Assembly (NCBI RefSeq): GCF_001908105.1
Contig: NZ_MKGQ01000016.1
Span: forward strand, 1 to 64,000
Direction of reading: 5' to 3'
DNA length: 64,000 bases
Origin: Xenorhabdus eapokensis
Lineage (GTDB): Bacteria > Pseudomonadota > Gammaproteobacteria > Enterobacterales > Enterobacteriaceae
A program made the translations under genes and the position numbers. Positions 1 through 8,636 of the stretch are shown here, piece after piece (positions within the stretch are counted from its first letter, which is position 1; the number at the start of each line of letters is the position of its first letter). A model generated the notes under the pieces. It saw nothing but the letters and a program-made list of their open reading frames with translations, did not search any database and had not been told where the DNA came from.

Positions 1-125
1 TGGTTCAGACAGTGTGATATTCGATTTCATAAGAACAGGCAATAAGTCATCTGATTACCGATTATAACACCAATGCAGATAGTTTATCTGATCAACTTAA
101 TTATAAATTATAAGGAAAATAACCA

Positions 126-536
126 ATGACAACCCTAAAACCTATCGAAATCGCAACCGATTTGGAAATTCTGATTGAACCACGTGAAGTTTACGTCGTT
201 CGTGGTGCTAACAAAGCCTATCTGACTGAGAGCGGCGCATTGAATAAGCTGGCTTACGTTCGGGCGCAAAGGCAGTTCGATGAGGAAGATAGGTCAAGCA
301 ACTTCCCTGCCATAAAAGTTAAACGGGAAGATGGCACGCACGCATTACGCTTTGGTGATATGCGCCCTGAATTCATAGAGCGTCACACTCAGGTGCTGGA
401 GGAACTGAAAGCCGATGTCAGACGAGAAAGAGAAAGAATCGCTCTACAGAAAAAGTATTCAAAAGCAATGAATGAAATTAATTCATTACATGAAAAGATA
501 TCTGAGTTAGAAATACAAATAGCCGAATTAGAATAA
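126..536 (+). CDS. Hypothetical phage/island protein with C-terminal coiled coil
   Basis: I do not recognise this 136-residue protein. It has a globular-looking N-terminal part (about residues 1-85) and a charged, Glu/Lys/Arg-rich C-terminal helix (about 88-136, with heptad-like spacing of L and I) that should form a coiled coil. An AAGGA Shine-Dalgarno lies about 9 bases before the ATG. It is the first complete gene of a co-directional run of small genes ending at an excisionase and integrase, so a role in a prophage or integrative island is likely. No function is assigned. Confidence 0.7.
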   Translation: MTTLKPIEIATDLEILIEPREVYVVRGANKAYLTESGALNKLAYVRAQRQFDEEDRSSNFPAIKVKREDGTHALRFGDMRPEFIERHTQVLEELKADVRRERERIALQKKYSKAMNEINSLHEKISELEIQIAELE

Positions 537-610
537 TAAAAACAACAAAACAATTTTAATTACAGCGCCATTGCTGGGGGATCGCTTACTCCAAAAACGG
601 AGAATATAGA

Positions 611-949
611 ATGACAGGATTAACTTTGCTTGAAAGAAAGCGAAAAGCATTAGTAAACGCGAAATTGGATTCATTAAAAAGTAAGTACGGCGTTCATACC
701 GATATAGTCACAGTAAAAAACACTAAATATCGATTGGATTTAGACGAAGAAATATTAACAAATGCTTTGATTCATCACTTTGAAAGAAGTGTGAGATTAA
801 GTCTGAAAGGGCAATTTGTTGCTGAAGGTGCCCTAATAAAGATATACGAAAACTTTTATACCAAATTCGGAAATTTAACCGAAGAAGGTGAAGCATTTAT
901 GACTGAGATTTTAGAAAACGTTGCACAAAAAACGGAGCCAATAACATGA
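611..949 (+). CDS. Hypothetical island protein
   Basis: This is an unrecognised 112-residue, charged, mostly helical-looking protein without signal peptide or membrane segment. The ATG follows an ACGGAGAATATAG stretch that can act as ribosome binding site. Its stop overlaps the start of the following ANR-type gene (ATGA), which suggests translational coupling and a shared transcript with the downstream small regulators. The 74 bases before it carry no gene. Confidence 0.65.
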   Translation: MTGLTLLERKRKALVNAKLDSLKSKYGVHTDIVTVKNTKYRLDLDEEILTNALIHHFERSVRLSLKGQFVAEGALIKIYENFYTKFGNLTEEGEAFMTEILENVAQKTEPIT

Positions 950-1227
950 CAAATAAATCCTATTTACACTTTGCTGATACAGCTATCCAGATGGAAAAAG
1001 AAGAAAAGTACGATCTGGCGGCCGAATATTGGGGGAAGGCCAAAAATGTAGCCACCAATTTAAAGAATCAACTCTGGACTGAATATCGCCAAGAGCATAA
1101 CGAAAAAAGACATTCATTACATCATAGCCATAGTACAGCATTAAGAAACCAAAAAGAAAATGGGCGAATGTACGCTGCATTAAAAAGGCACATGAAAAAA
1201 CAGGCGGTGAATAATGACAACATATGA
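946..1227 (+). CDS. ANR-family small transcriptional regulator (putative)
   Basis: The 93-residue protein matches the ANR (AraC negative regulator, Aar-like) pattern in its first ~55 residues: an N-terminal Y-x-x-x-A-x-x-A-I-Q-M-E-K segment, a Y-D-L-A-A-E-Y-W-G-K-A motif, then A-T-N-x-K-N-Q-L-W-T-E-Y-R. ANR proteins are small helical factors that bind and dampen AraC/Rns-type activators and are often carried on phages and plasmids. The remaining ~35 residues are basic and His-rich and not typical. It overlaps the upstream gene by 4 bases and the next one by 14. The family call is from motif recognition only. Confidence 0.6.
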   Translation: MTNKSYLHFADTAIQMEKEEKYDLAAEYWGKAKNVATNLKNQLWTEYRQEHNEKRHSLHHSHSTALRNQKENGRMYAALKRHMKKQAVNNDNI

Positions 1228-1402
1228 AAAGGTAATACAAAAAGCCAAAGAATTAGAAAGCCAGAATTTATTTCGTCGTGCTGCTGATAAATGGAGTGAG
1301 GCACTTTCATTATCCCGCGACAAAAAACAAGAACAAGAGTGTGCCAAGAATAATTTGCGTTGCGTTCGGAAAGCACAAGTCAAAATACAAGAGGGGTTGT
1401 AA
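1214..1402 (+). CDS. PerC-like small regulator (putative)
   Basis: This 62-residue protein has the layout of the PerC family: K-A-x-E-L-E-x-x-x-L-F-R-R-A-A-D-K-W-S-E-A-L followed by a Cys/Arg-containing tail (C-A-K-N-N-L-R-C-V-R-K). PerC-type proteins are short helical regulators found in enterobacterial prophages, where they influence virulence and prophage gene expression. It begins within the end of the ANR-like gene and its TAA overlaps the next ATG (TAATG), so three or more genes here are probably translationally coupled. The similarity between this and the ANR protein (both E-x-x-x-A-A-x-x-W) suggests related folds. Confidence 0.55.
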   Translation: MTTYEKVIQKAKELESQNLFRRAADKWSEALSLSRDKKQEQECAKNNLRCVRKAQVKIQEGL

Positions 1403-2262
1403 TGACCAAGAAAAATGAATTAGTTCCAGTATCCGCCAAAGAATTACAGATCGTTGAGTATCGCGGTCAGCGTGTTGTGACTACTGAGCAGTTAGCTGCG
1501 GGGTATGGAGCTACCAATCAGCAAATCACAAACAACTTCAATAGAAATAAATCGCGTTTTGTTGAAAGCAAGCACTATTACCGTATCGAAGGTGAAGAAG
1601 TTGAAATTTTGCGCAACTCATTTAGAGGTGTGCAAATATCAAATAAGGCACGTTCCTTTTATCTCTGGACAGAACGCGGCGCGGCGAACCACTCCAAGAT
1701 GCTAGAAACCGACCAAGCTTGGAATTACTTCGATGACCTGACCGAGTTCTACTTCACTCGCCGTGACAGCATCACAACGGAAGCTGAGTTACTCAGTAAT
1801 CCCGCGAAGCTACGTTCAATGCTGTCTGTGTATGCCGAGAACGTCGAGCGCCTTGAGGGTGAAAATAAAACCCTGAGTGCCACGGTTGGCAGTCTGGAAA
1901 AGCACTTTACCAAAGGCATGACTATTCCCGCTTTCTGTAAGGGTTTGAATGGTGTGAATACCACCAAAATCATGTGGTGGGCAATGGAGCGCAACTGGCT
2001 CTACAACGAACAAAAAGATCCGGAGAAAAAGCCGCGCTGGCGTGTCGCTTCATACGCCCGTGATCGCTATCTCACCGAAGACGAAAACGAAATAAAGCCG
2101 CATGGACAAGATCCCTTTATTACCCGTACCGCCGTGTTGTTGGAAAAAGGCTGCCATCGCCTCTATGCCCTGTACATGAAAGGCGAGCTTCCCATGAAGA
2201 AGTCATGGAACGGCGAATACCAACACGATAAAGCAGTTTATACACCAGAGGTTAAGTCATGA
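1402..2262 (+). CDS. Phage antirepressor-like protein, ORF6N domain
   Basis: The 286-residue protein starts at the ATG at 1402, preceded by GAGGGG; an earlier in-frame ATG at 1360 lies inside the upstream gene without a better ribosome site. Residues ~12-125 look like an ORF6N domain (E-Y-R-G-Q-R-V-V-T-T-E-Q-L-A, then N-F-N-R-N-K-S-R-F, and S-F-Y-L-W-T-E-R-G-A). A coiled segment follows and the C-terminal ~100 residues resemble the KilA-C/Ant part of phage antirepressors. Such proteins bind repressors or DNA and are common in prophage control regions. The stop overlaps the next gene by ATGA. Domain call is confident, exact role is inferred. Confidence 0.75.
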   Translation: MTKKNELVPVSAKELQIVEYRGQRVVTTEQLAAGYGATNQQITNNFNRNKSRFVESKHYYRIEGEEVEILRNSFRGVQISNKARSFYLWTERGAANHSKMLETDQAWNYFDDLTEFYFTRRDSITTEAELLSNPAKLRSMLSVYAENVERLEGENKTLSATVGSLEKHFTKGMTIPAFCKGLNGVNTTKIMWWAMERNWLYNEQKDPEKKPRWRVASYARDRYLTEDENEIKPHGQDPFITRTAVLLEKGCHRLYALYMKGELPMKKSWNGEYQHDKAVYTPEVKS

Positions 2263-2855
2263 GCAAACACATTGAAACAGGATTTGATTACAGCAAGTAT
2301 GGCGTGATTGTCATCACTGAGGCGGCGAATACTGAAATCGTAGGTTATGTAGAGGCGCTGAAATCATTAGACGCGGGTCAGTATGACCGCGATTTATCGC
2401 TGGGCTTTGAATTGATATCGGCTATTTCTCATGGCTGGAAAGCGGGCTTTTATGAACCAACCCATGAGCAAATGCTGATGTTGTGGCGGTGGATTGCATC
2501 AGCTTCATTCGTGCAAGAGCAAATAGACAGAAACGGCACACGTGAGATTGATAACGGTCAGGGCGGCACTGATACCGCCGCTATTTATCTTAATGGTGCA
2601 TCTGCAATCACGGTGTACCCACTGGCAGAGCGCCTGATGCTGGCAACCCATATTGAGGGGTTCGCCTTTGAGCAGTTCGGCAGCGAAGAAGGGGCAGATA
2701 TGGCGCTAAGAATGTACATGGATTTCGTCAATAAGCAGCCAGAGAGAGGTAACCGGTTATCTGAGAAAGGGCGTGAGGGGCTTTCTATCCTGCACGATGA
2801 ATTAATCGAAGCGGTCGAGTCTGGTGAGTTTGACTCTATGCCGATCTTTCATTGA
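2259..2855 (+). CDS. Hypothetical phage/island protein
   Basis: This 198-residue acidic protein is not recognised. It has no signal peptide, no membrane segment and no obvious catalytic motif. The start overlaps the stop of the antirepressor-like gene by 4 bases, so it is probably translated from the same mRNA. It is followed after 12 bases by another hypothetical gene with a GAGAGGA ribosome site. Its place in the run suggests an accessory phage early-region function. Confidence 0.65.
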   Translation: MSKHIETGFDYSKYGVIVITEAANTEIVGYVEALKSLDAGQYDRDLSLGFELISAISHGWKAGFYEPTHEQMLMLWRWIASASFVQEQIDRNGTREIDNGQGGTDTAAIYLNGASAITVYPLAERLMLATHIEGFAFEQFGSEEGADMALRMYMDFVNKQPERGNRLSEKGREGLSILHDELIEAVESGEFDSMPIFH

Positions 2856-2867
2856 GAGGAAGCTCAC

Positions 2868-3212
2868 ATGATAACGAAAAACTTTCGACTCAACGCACTG
2901 GCGAACACCTACGCAGCCGCTATCTATCGCGATGTAACGACCCGTAACGGTGGCGATCACTTCACGATGCAAGTTGGAAAAACAGAAATCAATGTCGCTA
3001 TTGTCGATGGAATAAAAGGCATTCGTGAACTGGTGGATAGTTACGCACTGGAAGCACTCCAACAGAACTATCCGGCATGGGAAGTGATAGCTATTAACCT
3101 GATGGAAAAATGCGTAGCCAATGGCTACCTGACAGGCTACGGGCGTGAAGTATGGCAAAGCATGATCAATGACATGGGCGATTCGCTGGCAGCCAAGGGG
3201 ATGTTTCAATGA
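2868..3212 (+). CDS. Hypothetical phage/island protein
   Basis: A 114-residue protein I do not recognise, preceded by GAGAGGA seven bases before the ATG. The sequence looks like a soluble alpha/beta protein without signal or membrane segments. The stop codon overlaps the next start (ATGA), which again indicates a translationally coupled operon. Confidence 0.65.
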   Translation: MITKNFRLNALANTYAAAIYRDVTTRNGGDHFTMQVGKTEINVAIVDGIKGIRELVDSYALEALQQNYPAWEVIAINLMEKCVANGYLTGYGREVWQSMINDMGDSLAAKGMFQ

Positions 3213-3427
3213 CTGAGGAGCACCGCCAGATGGTGGACATTAACGACGAGCTGGTCAGAACGGTAGTCTACATCGACGACGGCAGGGATCACACCAAGCG
3301 GCATATCCACCGCATGAGACGCAATCAACATATTCACGAGGGCATCTGCCCTCCTCTGCCACCCGCACCCAAAGTGGCAGAAATAAAGATAACTCCGAAG
3401 AAAGGCAAGAGGGGGAAGAGAAAATAA
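3209..3427 (+). CDS. Small basic hypothetical protein
   Basis: This 72-residue protein has a mixed acidic/His-rich N-terminal half, a short proline-rich hinge (P-P-L-P-P-A-P) around residues 50-55 and a very basic Lys/Arg tail. Such a tail could contact nucleic acid, but no family is recognised. It overlaps both neighbours (ATGA upstream, TAATG downstream). Confidence rests mainly on the conserved operon spacing. Confidence 0.5.
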   Translation: MTEEHRQMVDINDELVRTVVYIDDGRDHTKRHIHRMRRNQHIHEGICPPLPPAPKVAEIKITPKKGKRGKRK

Positions 3428-4014
3428 TGAAAAGCAAATTATTACCCGTGGTTGTCGGTGTTGAGATTCCTCTTGATGAATTCGGGCGTTACAACCTGAA
3501 CACATTACATAAGGCCAGTGGTGAAAGTGAAGAAAAAGCACCAAATAGATGGCTGAGAAGTAAGCATGCAAAAGAATTAATCGCAGAACTGGAAGCTAAG
3601 TTACTGAAAAATATCCAGACGCCAAATTTGGCGTCTGCTCAGAAAGCGGTCTATGTAAACAATGGCGGTTCATCACCCGGCACTTACGCACATGAATTGA
3701 TAGCCGTTTCTTATGCTGGATGGATCCGCCCTGACTTTCAACTTGATGTGAATCAGGCATTTATCGATTTCAAATCGGGAAATTCAGGCATTGGGATTAA
3801 CGCCCTACCGTCTCTCGATCACATGATTGGAAGATTTGATGAATTACGCCACCAGCTAGCACGGGATGAAAAGAACGAAGCTGAGTTACTTTCTGTGTGC
3901 AGCCAAATCATGAACGCACGAAAAAAGACCAAAGGGAAGCGCCAGAAAATGATTAGCGCACTGGAAGAAGCAGGCCAGATGGCTATCGACCTTAACAGTG
4001 GAGAAGAACAATGA
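3427..4014 (+). CDS. KilA-N domain protein
   Basis: The 195-residue protein carries a KilA-N domain over residues ~15-120: G-R-Y-N-L-N-x-L-H-K-A, a W-L-R-S-K-H-A-K-E-L-I segment, and the diagnostic G-T-Y-A-H-E-L-I-A-V-S-Y-A-G-W-I-R-P-D-F-x-L-x-V-N-Q-A-F stretch. KilA-N domains bind DNA and occur in phage antirepressors and phage/virus regulators. The C-terminal ~70 residues are helical and charged. It overlaps its neighbours by one base (TAATG) upstream and four (ATGA) downstream. It is the second antirepressor-type protein in this island, next to the ORF6N protein. Confidence 0.8.
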   Translation: MKSKLLPVVVGVEIPLDEFGRYNLNTLHKASGESEEKAPNRWLRSKHAKELIAELEAKLLKNIQTPNLASAQKAVYVNNGGSSPGTYAHELIAVSYAGWIRPDFQLDVNQAFIDFKSGNSGIGINALPSLDHMIGRFDELRHQLARDEKNEAELLSVCSQIMNARKKTKGKRQKMISALEEAGQMAIDLNSGEEQ

Positions 4015-4340
4015 TCAGTATCGATAACGCACAGAATGAAATTGGTTTATCCGGTCATATTGACGACGGGCGCGAGTGGGTTGATTGGTTATTAAAGAAG
4101 GCAGAGGAAAGCAAGAAAGCCCAAGTAATCCCTTGGGTGAGCGTTCAGGACAGGATGCCTGTAGATGATGATAAGTGGGTTCCTTTGTGTCTTGTTTATG
4201 TTTCTTTTGGTTCCATTTCCCGTGCAGGTTACGACTACTGGAATACCGACACGCAACAATGGTCAGAACACGAAAACGACGAAGTCACCCACTGGTGCTA
4301 CATGGATGACGTTCCTGCGCCAGTAACACAGGAGAATTGA
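4011..4340 (+). CDS. DUF551 domain protein
   Basis: The 109-residue protein ends in a DUF551 domain: I-P-W-V-S-V-Q-D-R-M-P, a central V-Y-V-S-F-G-S-I-S-R-A-G-Y-D-Y-W, and V-T-H-W-C-Y-M-D-D-V-P-A-P near the C-terminus. This domain is common in lambdoid and other enterobacterial prophages, usually in the replication/early segment; its biochemical role is unknown. The start overlaps the KilA-N gene stop (ATGA). The N-terminal ~40 residues are an unrecognised extension. Confidence 0.75.
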   Translation: MISIDNAQNEIGLSGHIDDGREWVDWLLKKAEESKKAQVIPWVSVQDRMPVDDDKWVPLCLVYVSFGSISRAGYDYWNTDTQQWSEHENDEVTHWCYMDDVPAPVTQEN

Positions 4341-4341
4341 T

Positions 4342-4716
4342 GTGAAAATCAAAACAAGTGCACTAACAGGACGGGCGTTGGATTGGGCTGTGGCTAAAGC
4401 CGATGCTAGGGGCGTTAAAATTAACGAGCTGGGTTATGTTTTTGTCAATGATAACCGCTCTATCGGTGTTTATTCCCCCTCAGCCGACTGGGCGAAGTGT
4501 GGGCAGTTGATTGAGAAGCACTATATTGAATTGAATTTTAATTCAGTAAACGAAGAGTGGTCGGCATACATATTTAGTTTCGAAGAGCTTGAAAGTGTAA
4601 TTGAAGATGGTGAGTCTCCTACTATCGCCATCTGCCGCGCTGTGGTCGCTGCAAAATTGGGCGATGAGGTTGAGATACCGGATGAGCTGGTGGAGGGGGT
4701 AAATGACAATGGCTAG
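4342..4716 (+). CDS. NinX-like DUF2591 phage protein
   Basis: The 124-residue protein is a DUF2591/NinX relative: T-S-A-L-T-G-R-A-L-D-W-A-V-A-K-A at the start, Y-S-P-S-A-D-W-A-K-C-G-Q-L-I-E-K in the middle, and P-T-I-A-I-C-R-A-V-V-A-A-K-L-G-D-E-V-E-I-P-D-E-L at the end. NinX proteins sit in the nin region of lambdoid phages and have no defined function. A GTG start at 4342, right after the previous stop and a GGAGAA ribosome site, fits the family N-terminus; the ATG at 4340 is out of frame. Confidence 0.8.
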   Translation: MKIKTSALTGRALDWAVAKADARGVKINELGYVFVNDNRSIGVYSPSADWAKCGQLIEKHYIELNFNSVNEEWSAYIFSFEELESVIEDGESPTIAICRAVVAAKLGDEVEIPDELVEGVNDNG

Positions 4717-4746
4717 AAATGACCAATATCAGAAAGGAGGTGAGTG

Positions 4747-4938
4747 ATGGCGGAATCAGATTATATAACCACTAGCGAACTAGCCAAAAAGTTACGAGTA
4801 AAGCCCAATACCATTCGGACATGGTGTGGGAATGGGAAACAAAAAAAAGATGGCTTCCCAAAACCCAGATTCAAAGGCAGAGAATTACATTTCTCTAAGC
4901 AGGATGTTGAAGATTGGGAACGCGGGAAACAATTTTAG
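4747..4938 (+). CDS. AlpA/MerR-like excisionase or regulator
   Basis: This 63-residue protein has a winged-helix DNA-binding layout typical of AlpA and small phage excisionases: I-T-T-S-E-L-A-K-K-L-R-V-K-P-N-T-I-R-T-W followed by a basic wing and L-H-F-S-K-Q-D-V-E-D-W-E-R. The ATG at 4747 is preferred over a GTG at 4744 because the very strong AAAGGAGG is then spaced 6 bases upstream. It converges on the integrase with a 44-base tail-to-tail overlap, the usual position for a recombination directionality factor. Whether it acts as Xis or as a regulator of int is inferred. Confidence 0.75.
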   Translation: MAESDYITTSELAKKLRVKPNTIRTWCGNGKQKKDGFPKPRFKGRELHFSKQDVEDWERGKQF

Positions 4939-6151
4939 TCAACTTATTCCACCAGCGCTCATAGGCTTCTCTCTGCTCATTTAGGTAGGTGTGCTTATCG
5001 TACACCTGCCATACGCCCGGTAGTTTATGACCAATCATGATTTCAGCTACATGAGGCGGGGTTAATTCAGAAATCTCAGTGCGCATGGTTCGGCGTAAGT
5101 CATGAATTGACCATGAGGTATAGGAGTCATCAAAATATTTAGACATCTTTTCACTTAGTCGATCAATTATCACACAATGTGACGATTTCGAAAATGGCCT
5201 ACCTCCAGATATAGCAAACAAATACTGACTTCCACCATTAATTTTTTTTGCTTGCTCAATTAATTCTTTCGCTGCTGGAATGATCGGTCTAATAATAGGC
5301 TTTTTGGTTTTCCTTCCTGTTTTATGATTAGCAGGAGGCACAATCCAGACATTTTTCTCATAGTCAAAATCAACCACTTTAGCCTTTAATAACTCACCAA
5401 TACGGCACCCGAACAAAAGAGACAACTTTACCATTAAAGCATTACGTAAATTGTAATTAGAAGATTCAATAATATGAAAAAGAATTGCCAATTCATCTTC
5501 GTTTAAAGTTCTCCCTCCTATATCATTATCATCCTCATCAGAACCCAAATTTGCGCCCTGACTTCCCAAATCACTTGACATGACATTAGCTATCGGAGTG
5601 TTGTTAGTTATTCCACGTCGAACAGCCCACTTATGTGCTTTCTTGGAGTATGACAATATCCGAGCGCCTGTTGTGGGGGAATGCTTAGACACCTCTTCTA
5701 TCAAGGACAGCCAAACATGAAGCGTCGCCTCATCATGTGGCATTCCACCAATTTTTGGAAAAACATAAATCTCAAAACCACGCAATATTTGCCCGGCAGC
5801 AACCTTCGAACCTTGCATTGTCGCTTGCCACCAGTCCCGTATTAGTTCCTCCACAGTCACAGCATTCAAAGCAGCTTCCTTTCTAACACGTTTAACTATT
5901 TTGGGATTACGGTGTTGTTCTAACTCTCCACGGTAGAAAGTTACAGCGTCACGGGCATCTTTTAAACCCGTTGCTGGATAGGTTCCTATGTCTATTCGAT
6001 CCCCCTTTCCATCCCATCGATATCTAAACTGGAATATAATTTTCCCTTTAGGGGTAACACGAACAGATAGACTATCCCTATCTGATTTGGTGGTGATTTT
6101 TTCTTGGGGTTTACCATTGGTAGAGCGAAGCCACGAATCAGTGATTGCCAT
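4895..6151 (-). CDS. P4-type tyrosine recombinase (integrase)
   Basis: The 418-residue protein has the P4/CP4-57 integrase layout: N-terminal DUF4102-like arm-binding domain, central SAM-like core-binding domain and a C-terminal catalytic domain. Catalytic residues are visible as R in G-C-R-I-G-E-L, K in N-H-K-T-G-R, H-D-L-R-R, G-H-K and Y-D-K-H-T-Y. The start at 6151 (MAITDSW) is chosen because TGAGGA lies 8 bases upstream; the longer upstream reading adds an implausible eight residues. It reads into the island and its promoter side faces fadD, so the attachment site should lie between 6152 and 6470. It looks intact. Confidence 0.92.
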   Translation of the reverse strand: MAITDSWLRSTNGKPQEKITTKSDRDSLSVRVTPKGKIIFQFRYRWDGKGDRIDIGTYPATGLKDARDAVTFYRGELEQHRNPKIVKRVRKEAALNAVTVEELIRDWWQATMQGSKVAAGQILRGFEIYVFPKIGGMPHDEATLHVWLSLIEEVSKHSPTTGARILSYSKKAHKWAVRRGITNNTPIANVMSSDLGSQGANLGSDEDDNDIGGRTLNEDELAILFHIIESSNYNLRNALMVKLSLLFGCRIGELLKAKVVDFDYEKNVWIVPPANHKTGRKTKKPIIRPIIPAAKELIEQAKKINGGSQYLFAISGGRPFSKSSHCVIIDRLSEKMSKYFDDSYTSWSIHDLRRTMRTEISELTPPHVAEIMIGHKLPGVWQVYDKHTYLNEQREAYERWWNKLTKIVSRVPNLQHPA

Positions 6152-6194
6152 ATTATTTTCCTCAAAAAATAACACAGCTTTTAATGTAGTTTAT

Positions 6195-6214
6195 GTACAC
6201 CAAAATGTACATAT
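6195..6214. promoter_or_regulatory. Inverted repeat upstream of integrase
   Basis: A perfect 7-base inverted repeat, ATGTACA-N6-TGTACAT, lies 44 bases upstream of the integrase ATG. It could be an integrase arm-type site, an operator for int autoregulation, or an AlpA-like regulator site. The surrounding 6152-6410 stretch is AT-rich, holds no gene and no tRNA that I can see, and presumably contains the island junction. Confidence 0.45.
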
Positions 6215-6412
6215 TTATGATGTAACCAGATAGATACTTGTGAATACAAACGAATCATTAAATCAGTATTTGGTTTTATTTCTATTTGAAATCAAAATAT
6301 TAAATAATATTCGATGAATATTTACATATACACATGATTACGCATGAACAATTGTTAGTATTCAACTGATAATTCAAAACATCATTCTCTTAGCCATTCA
6401 TAAGACGTGCAC

Positions 6413-6440
6413 AACAACGCCGGTAAAAACCGGCGTTGTT
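6413..6440 (-). terminator. Hairpin downstream of fadD
   Basis: AACAACGCCGG and its exact complement flank a TAAAAA loop, giving an 11-base perfect stem that extends further with a short bulge. It lies 30 bases beyond the fadD stop. There is no clear U-run on the fadD strand, so efficient intrinsic termination is not certain. Confidence 0.5.
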
Positions 6441-6469
6441 GGTGTGCAATGGGGTAGCAATTACCATAC

Positions 6470-8161
6470 TCAATTTGTAGCAGGATTACCTGCTTTTGCC
6501 AACTCTTCATTGCGGAGTTCTTTGCGAAGAATTTTGCCTACATTGGATTTTGGCAACTCATCGCGAAATTCAATCAGCTTCGGCACTTTATACCCGGTCA
6601 GGTAACGACGGCAATGCGTTTTAAGTTCATCCTCAGTCAAACTGGGATCTTTGCGTACCACAAATACTTTGACAATTTCACCTGAATTTTCACTCGGAAC
6701 GCCCACTACTGCGGACTCTAACACTTTAGGATGGGATGAAACGATATCTTCTATTTCATTTGGATAGACATTAAATCCGGAAACCAGAATCATGTCTTTT
6801 TTCCGATCCACAATGCGTAAAAAACCTTTTTCATCTATGCTGGCAATATCCCCAGTTGCCAACCAGCCATCTTTCAAAACCTCATCCGTCGCATCAAGAC
6901 GATTCCAGTAACCTTTCATTACCTGTGGTCCACGCACCCACATTTCACCGACTTCGCCCGGTGAAACTTCATTACCATCATTCCCTACCAGCTTGATTTC
7001 TGTTGAAGCAATGGGGAAACCAATGCTACCACTGTAATAGTTCAAGTTATGTGGGTTAGCTGAAACCAAAGGAGAACATTCCGTTAAGCCATAACCTTCC
7101 AGTAGATGACGACCTGTCAGATTTTGCCACTTTTCAGCTACCACTCGTTGTACGGCCATACCGCCACCAACAGATAAACGTAATGAAGAGAAATTCAGCT
7201 TCTGGAATTCCGGATTATTCAGCCAGGCATTGAATAGCGTGTTCACACCCGATAATGCAGTAAAACGATAACGCGATAGCTCCTTGACTGTGCCGTTTAC
7301 ATCGCGAGGGTTGGTAATCAACAAATTTTGCCCTCCCAATTCAATAAAGAACAGGCAATTTATCGTCAAGGCAAAGACATGGTACAACGGCAATGCAGTG
7401 ACCACTAACTCTTGCCCAGGCTTCAATAGCGGAGAATAACAAGCTCTGGCCTGTTCAAGGTTTGCTAACATATTACGATGAGTCAGCATTGCACCTTTCG
7501 CAACCCCTGTGGTGCCCCCCGTATATTGCAGAAAAGCCAAATCCTCACTTTTCACATCCGGTTTGACATACTGCATACGGTAGCCTTTATGGATCACACT
7601 ACGAAACGAAATGGCATCCGGTAAGTGATATTTAGGTACGAGCCGCTTCACGTATTTAACGACGAAATCAACAAGAGTCCCTTTCGGACGTGAAAGTTGG
7701 TCACCCATGCGTGTCAAAATAACGTTTTTGACTTGCGTATTAAAGACGATCTTTTCTAGGGTATGTGCAAAGTTAGAAACGATAACAATAGCAGATGAGC
7801 CACTGTCATTAAGCTGGTGTTCCAATTCACGCGGGGTATAGAGCGGATTCACATTTACAACAACCATACCTGCACGCAGAATACCAAATAGTGCCACGGG
7901 GTATTGCAGTAAATTAGGCATCATCAATGCCACACGATCCCCTTGTTTCAGCCCCAGGCCATTCTGTAAATAGGCAGCAAAGGCACGACTACGCTCTTCC
8001 AATTTACGGAAAGTCATTACCTCGCCCATATTGATGAATGCGACCTGATCGGCATAACGCACTACAGCATTTTCAAACATTTCAATCAGCGACGAATAAC
8101 GGTCGGGATCGATTTCTGCCGGAACATCTGCCGGATAATGTTTTAGCCAAACTTTTTCCAA
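6470..8161 (-). CDS. fadD: Long-chain fatty acid-CoA ligase FadD
   Basis: The 563-residue protein activates long-chain fatty acids to acyl-CoA with ATP at the inner membrane, coupling uptake to beta-oxidation. The AMP-binding signature Y-T-G-G-T-T-G-x-x-K-G-A-M lies at about residues 213-225, the G-Y-G-L-T-E motif is in the middle, and the FACS motif [10 protein letters not shown] is near the C-terminal domain, followed by D-R-K-K-D. Length and start agree with E. coli FadD. It follows the slp-family gene as in E. coli but rnd, its usual downstream neighbour there, is replaced by the integrated island. Confidence 0.96.
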   Translation of the reverse strand: MEKVWLKHYPADVPAEIDPDRYSSLIEMFENAVVRYADQVAFINMGEVMTFRKLEERSRAFAAYLQNGLGLKQGDRVALMMPNLLQYPVALFGILRAGMVVVNVNPLYTPRELEHQLNDSGSSAIVIVSNFAHTLEKIVFNTQVKNVILTRMGDQLSRPKGTLVDFVVKYVKRLVPKYHLPDAISFRSVIHKGYRMQYVKPDVKSEDLAFLQYTGGTTGVAKGAMLTHRNMLANLEQARACYSPLLKPGQELVVTALPLYHVFALTINCLFFIELGGQNLLITNPRDVNGTVKELSRYRFTALSGVNTLFNAWLNNPEFQKLNFSSLRLSVGGGMAVQRVVAEKWQNLTGRHLLEGYGLTECSPLVSANPHNLNYYSGSIGFPIASTEIKLVGNDGNEVSPGEVGEMWVRGPQVMKGYWNRLDATDEVLKDGWLATGDIASIDEKGFLRIVDRKKDMILVSGFNVYPNEIEDIVSSHPKVLESAVVGVPSENSGEIVKVFVVRKDPSLTEDELKTHCRRYLTGYKVPKLIEFRDELPKSNVGKILRKELRNEELAKAGNPATN

Positions 8162-8238
8162 GTTGAATACTCCTGAAATCTAATTGCGATGTAACCACTG
8201 ACCATAAAAAACCTGACTTGTGCATTTAACAAATTATT

Positions 8239-8255
8239 AACTCAGCGTACCAGTT
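8239..8255 (-). promoter_or_regulatory. Putative FadR operator of fadD
   Basis: On the fadD strand this reads AACTGGTACGCTGAGTT, 77 bases upstream of the start codon. From memory it matches the E. coli fadD FadR site in 14 of 17 positions, with the CTGGT core intact. FadR represses fad genes until released by acyl-CoA. A second, weaker TGGTCAGTGGT element lies at 8194-8204. The rest of the 475-base gap (8162-8636) shows no further gene. Confidence 0.65.
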
Positions 8256-8636
8256 TGCAAAGCAACAATGTTCAGGTTGGCGATACACATCACTAATTTA
8301 ATCCTATCAATTACTGCAAAAAAATAAGGCAGCTTTTGCCGCCTACATATTTTTTTATTATTTATCAATTAATTAGTTAAATTATCAGCGCTTTTATTTA
8401 TAATTCGCTAATTATACACTGGTTTACTAATTTTGGAGCTCAATGGTTTATCATTATCTTAAATGGTTATAAGAAAATCATTTAAATTGAAGAATGGTTA
8501 TTATAAGTTCATATCATAAAACGGCGAGAAGTTGTCTCTTTTACAAACGAGATAATCCTAGATATCCTCAATGGTGGTTTGTTTCTGTTAGGGAGCATGC
8601 CTGTCACTGGACACCCCCTCTTAATTGGCAAAAAGT

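Noticed and set aside
6152..6470. tRNA gene as island attachment site
   Set aside because: No cloverleaf or tRNA 3' end is recognisable between the integrase and fadD.
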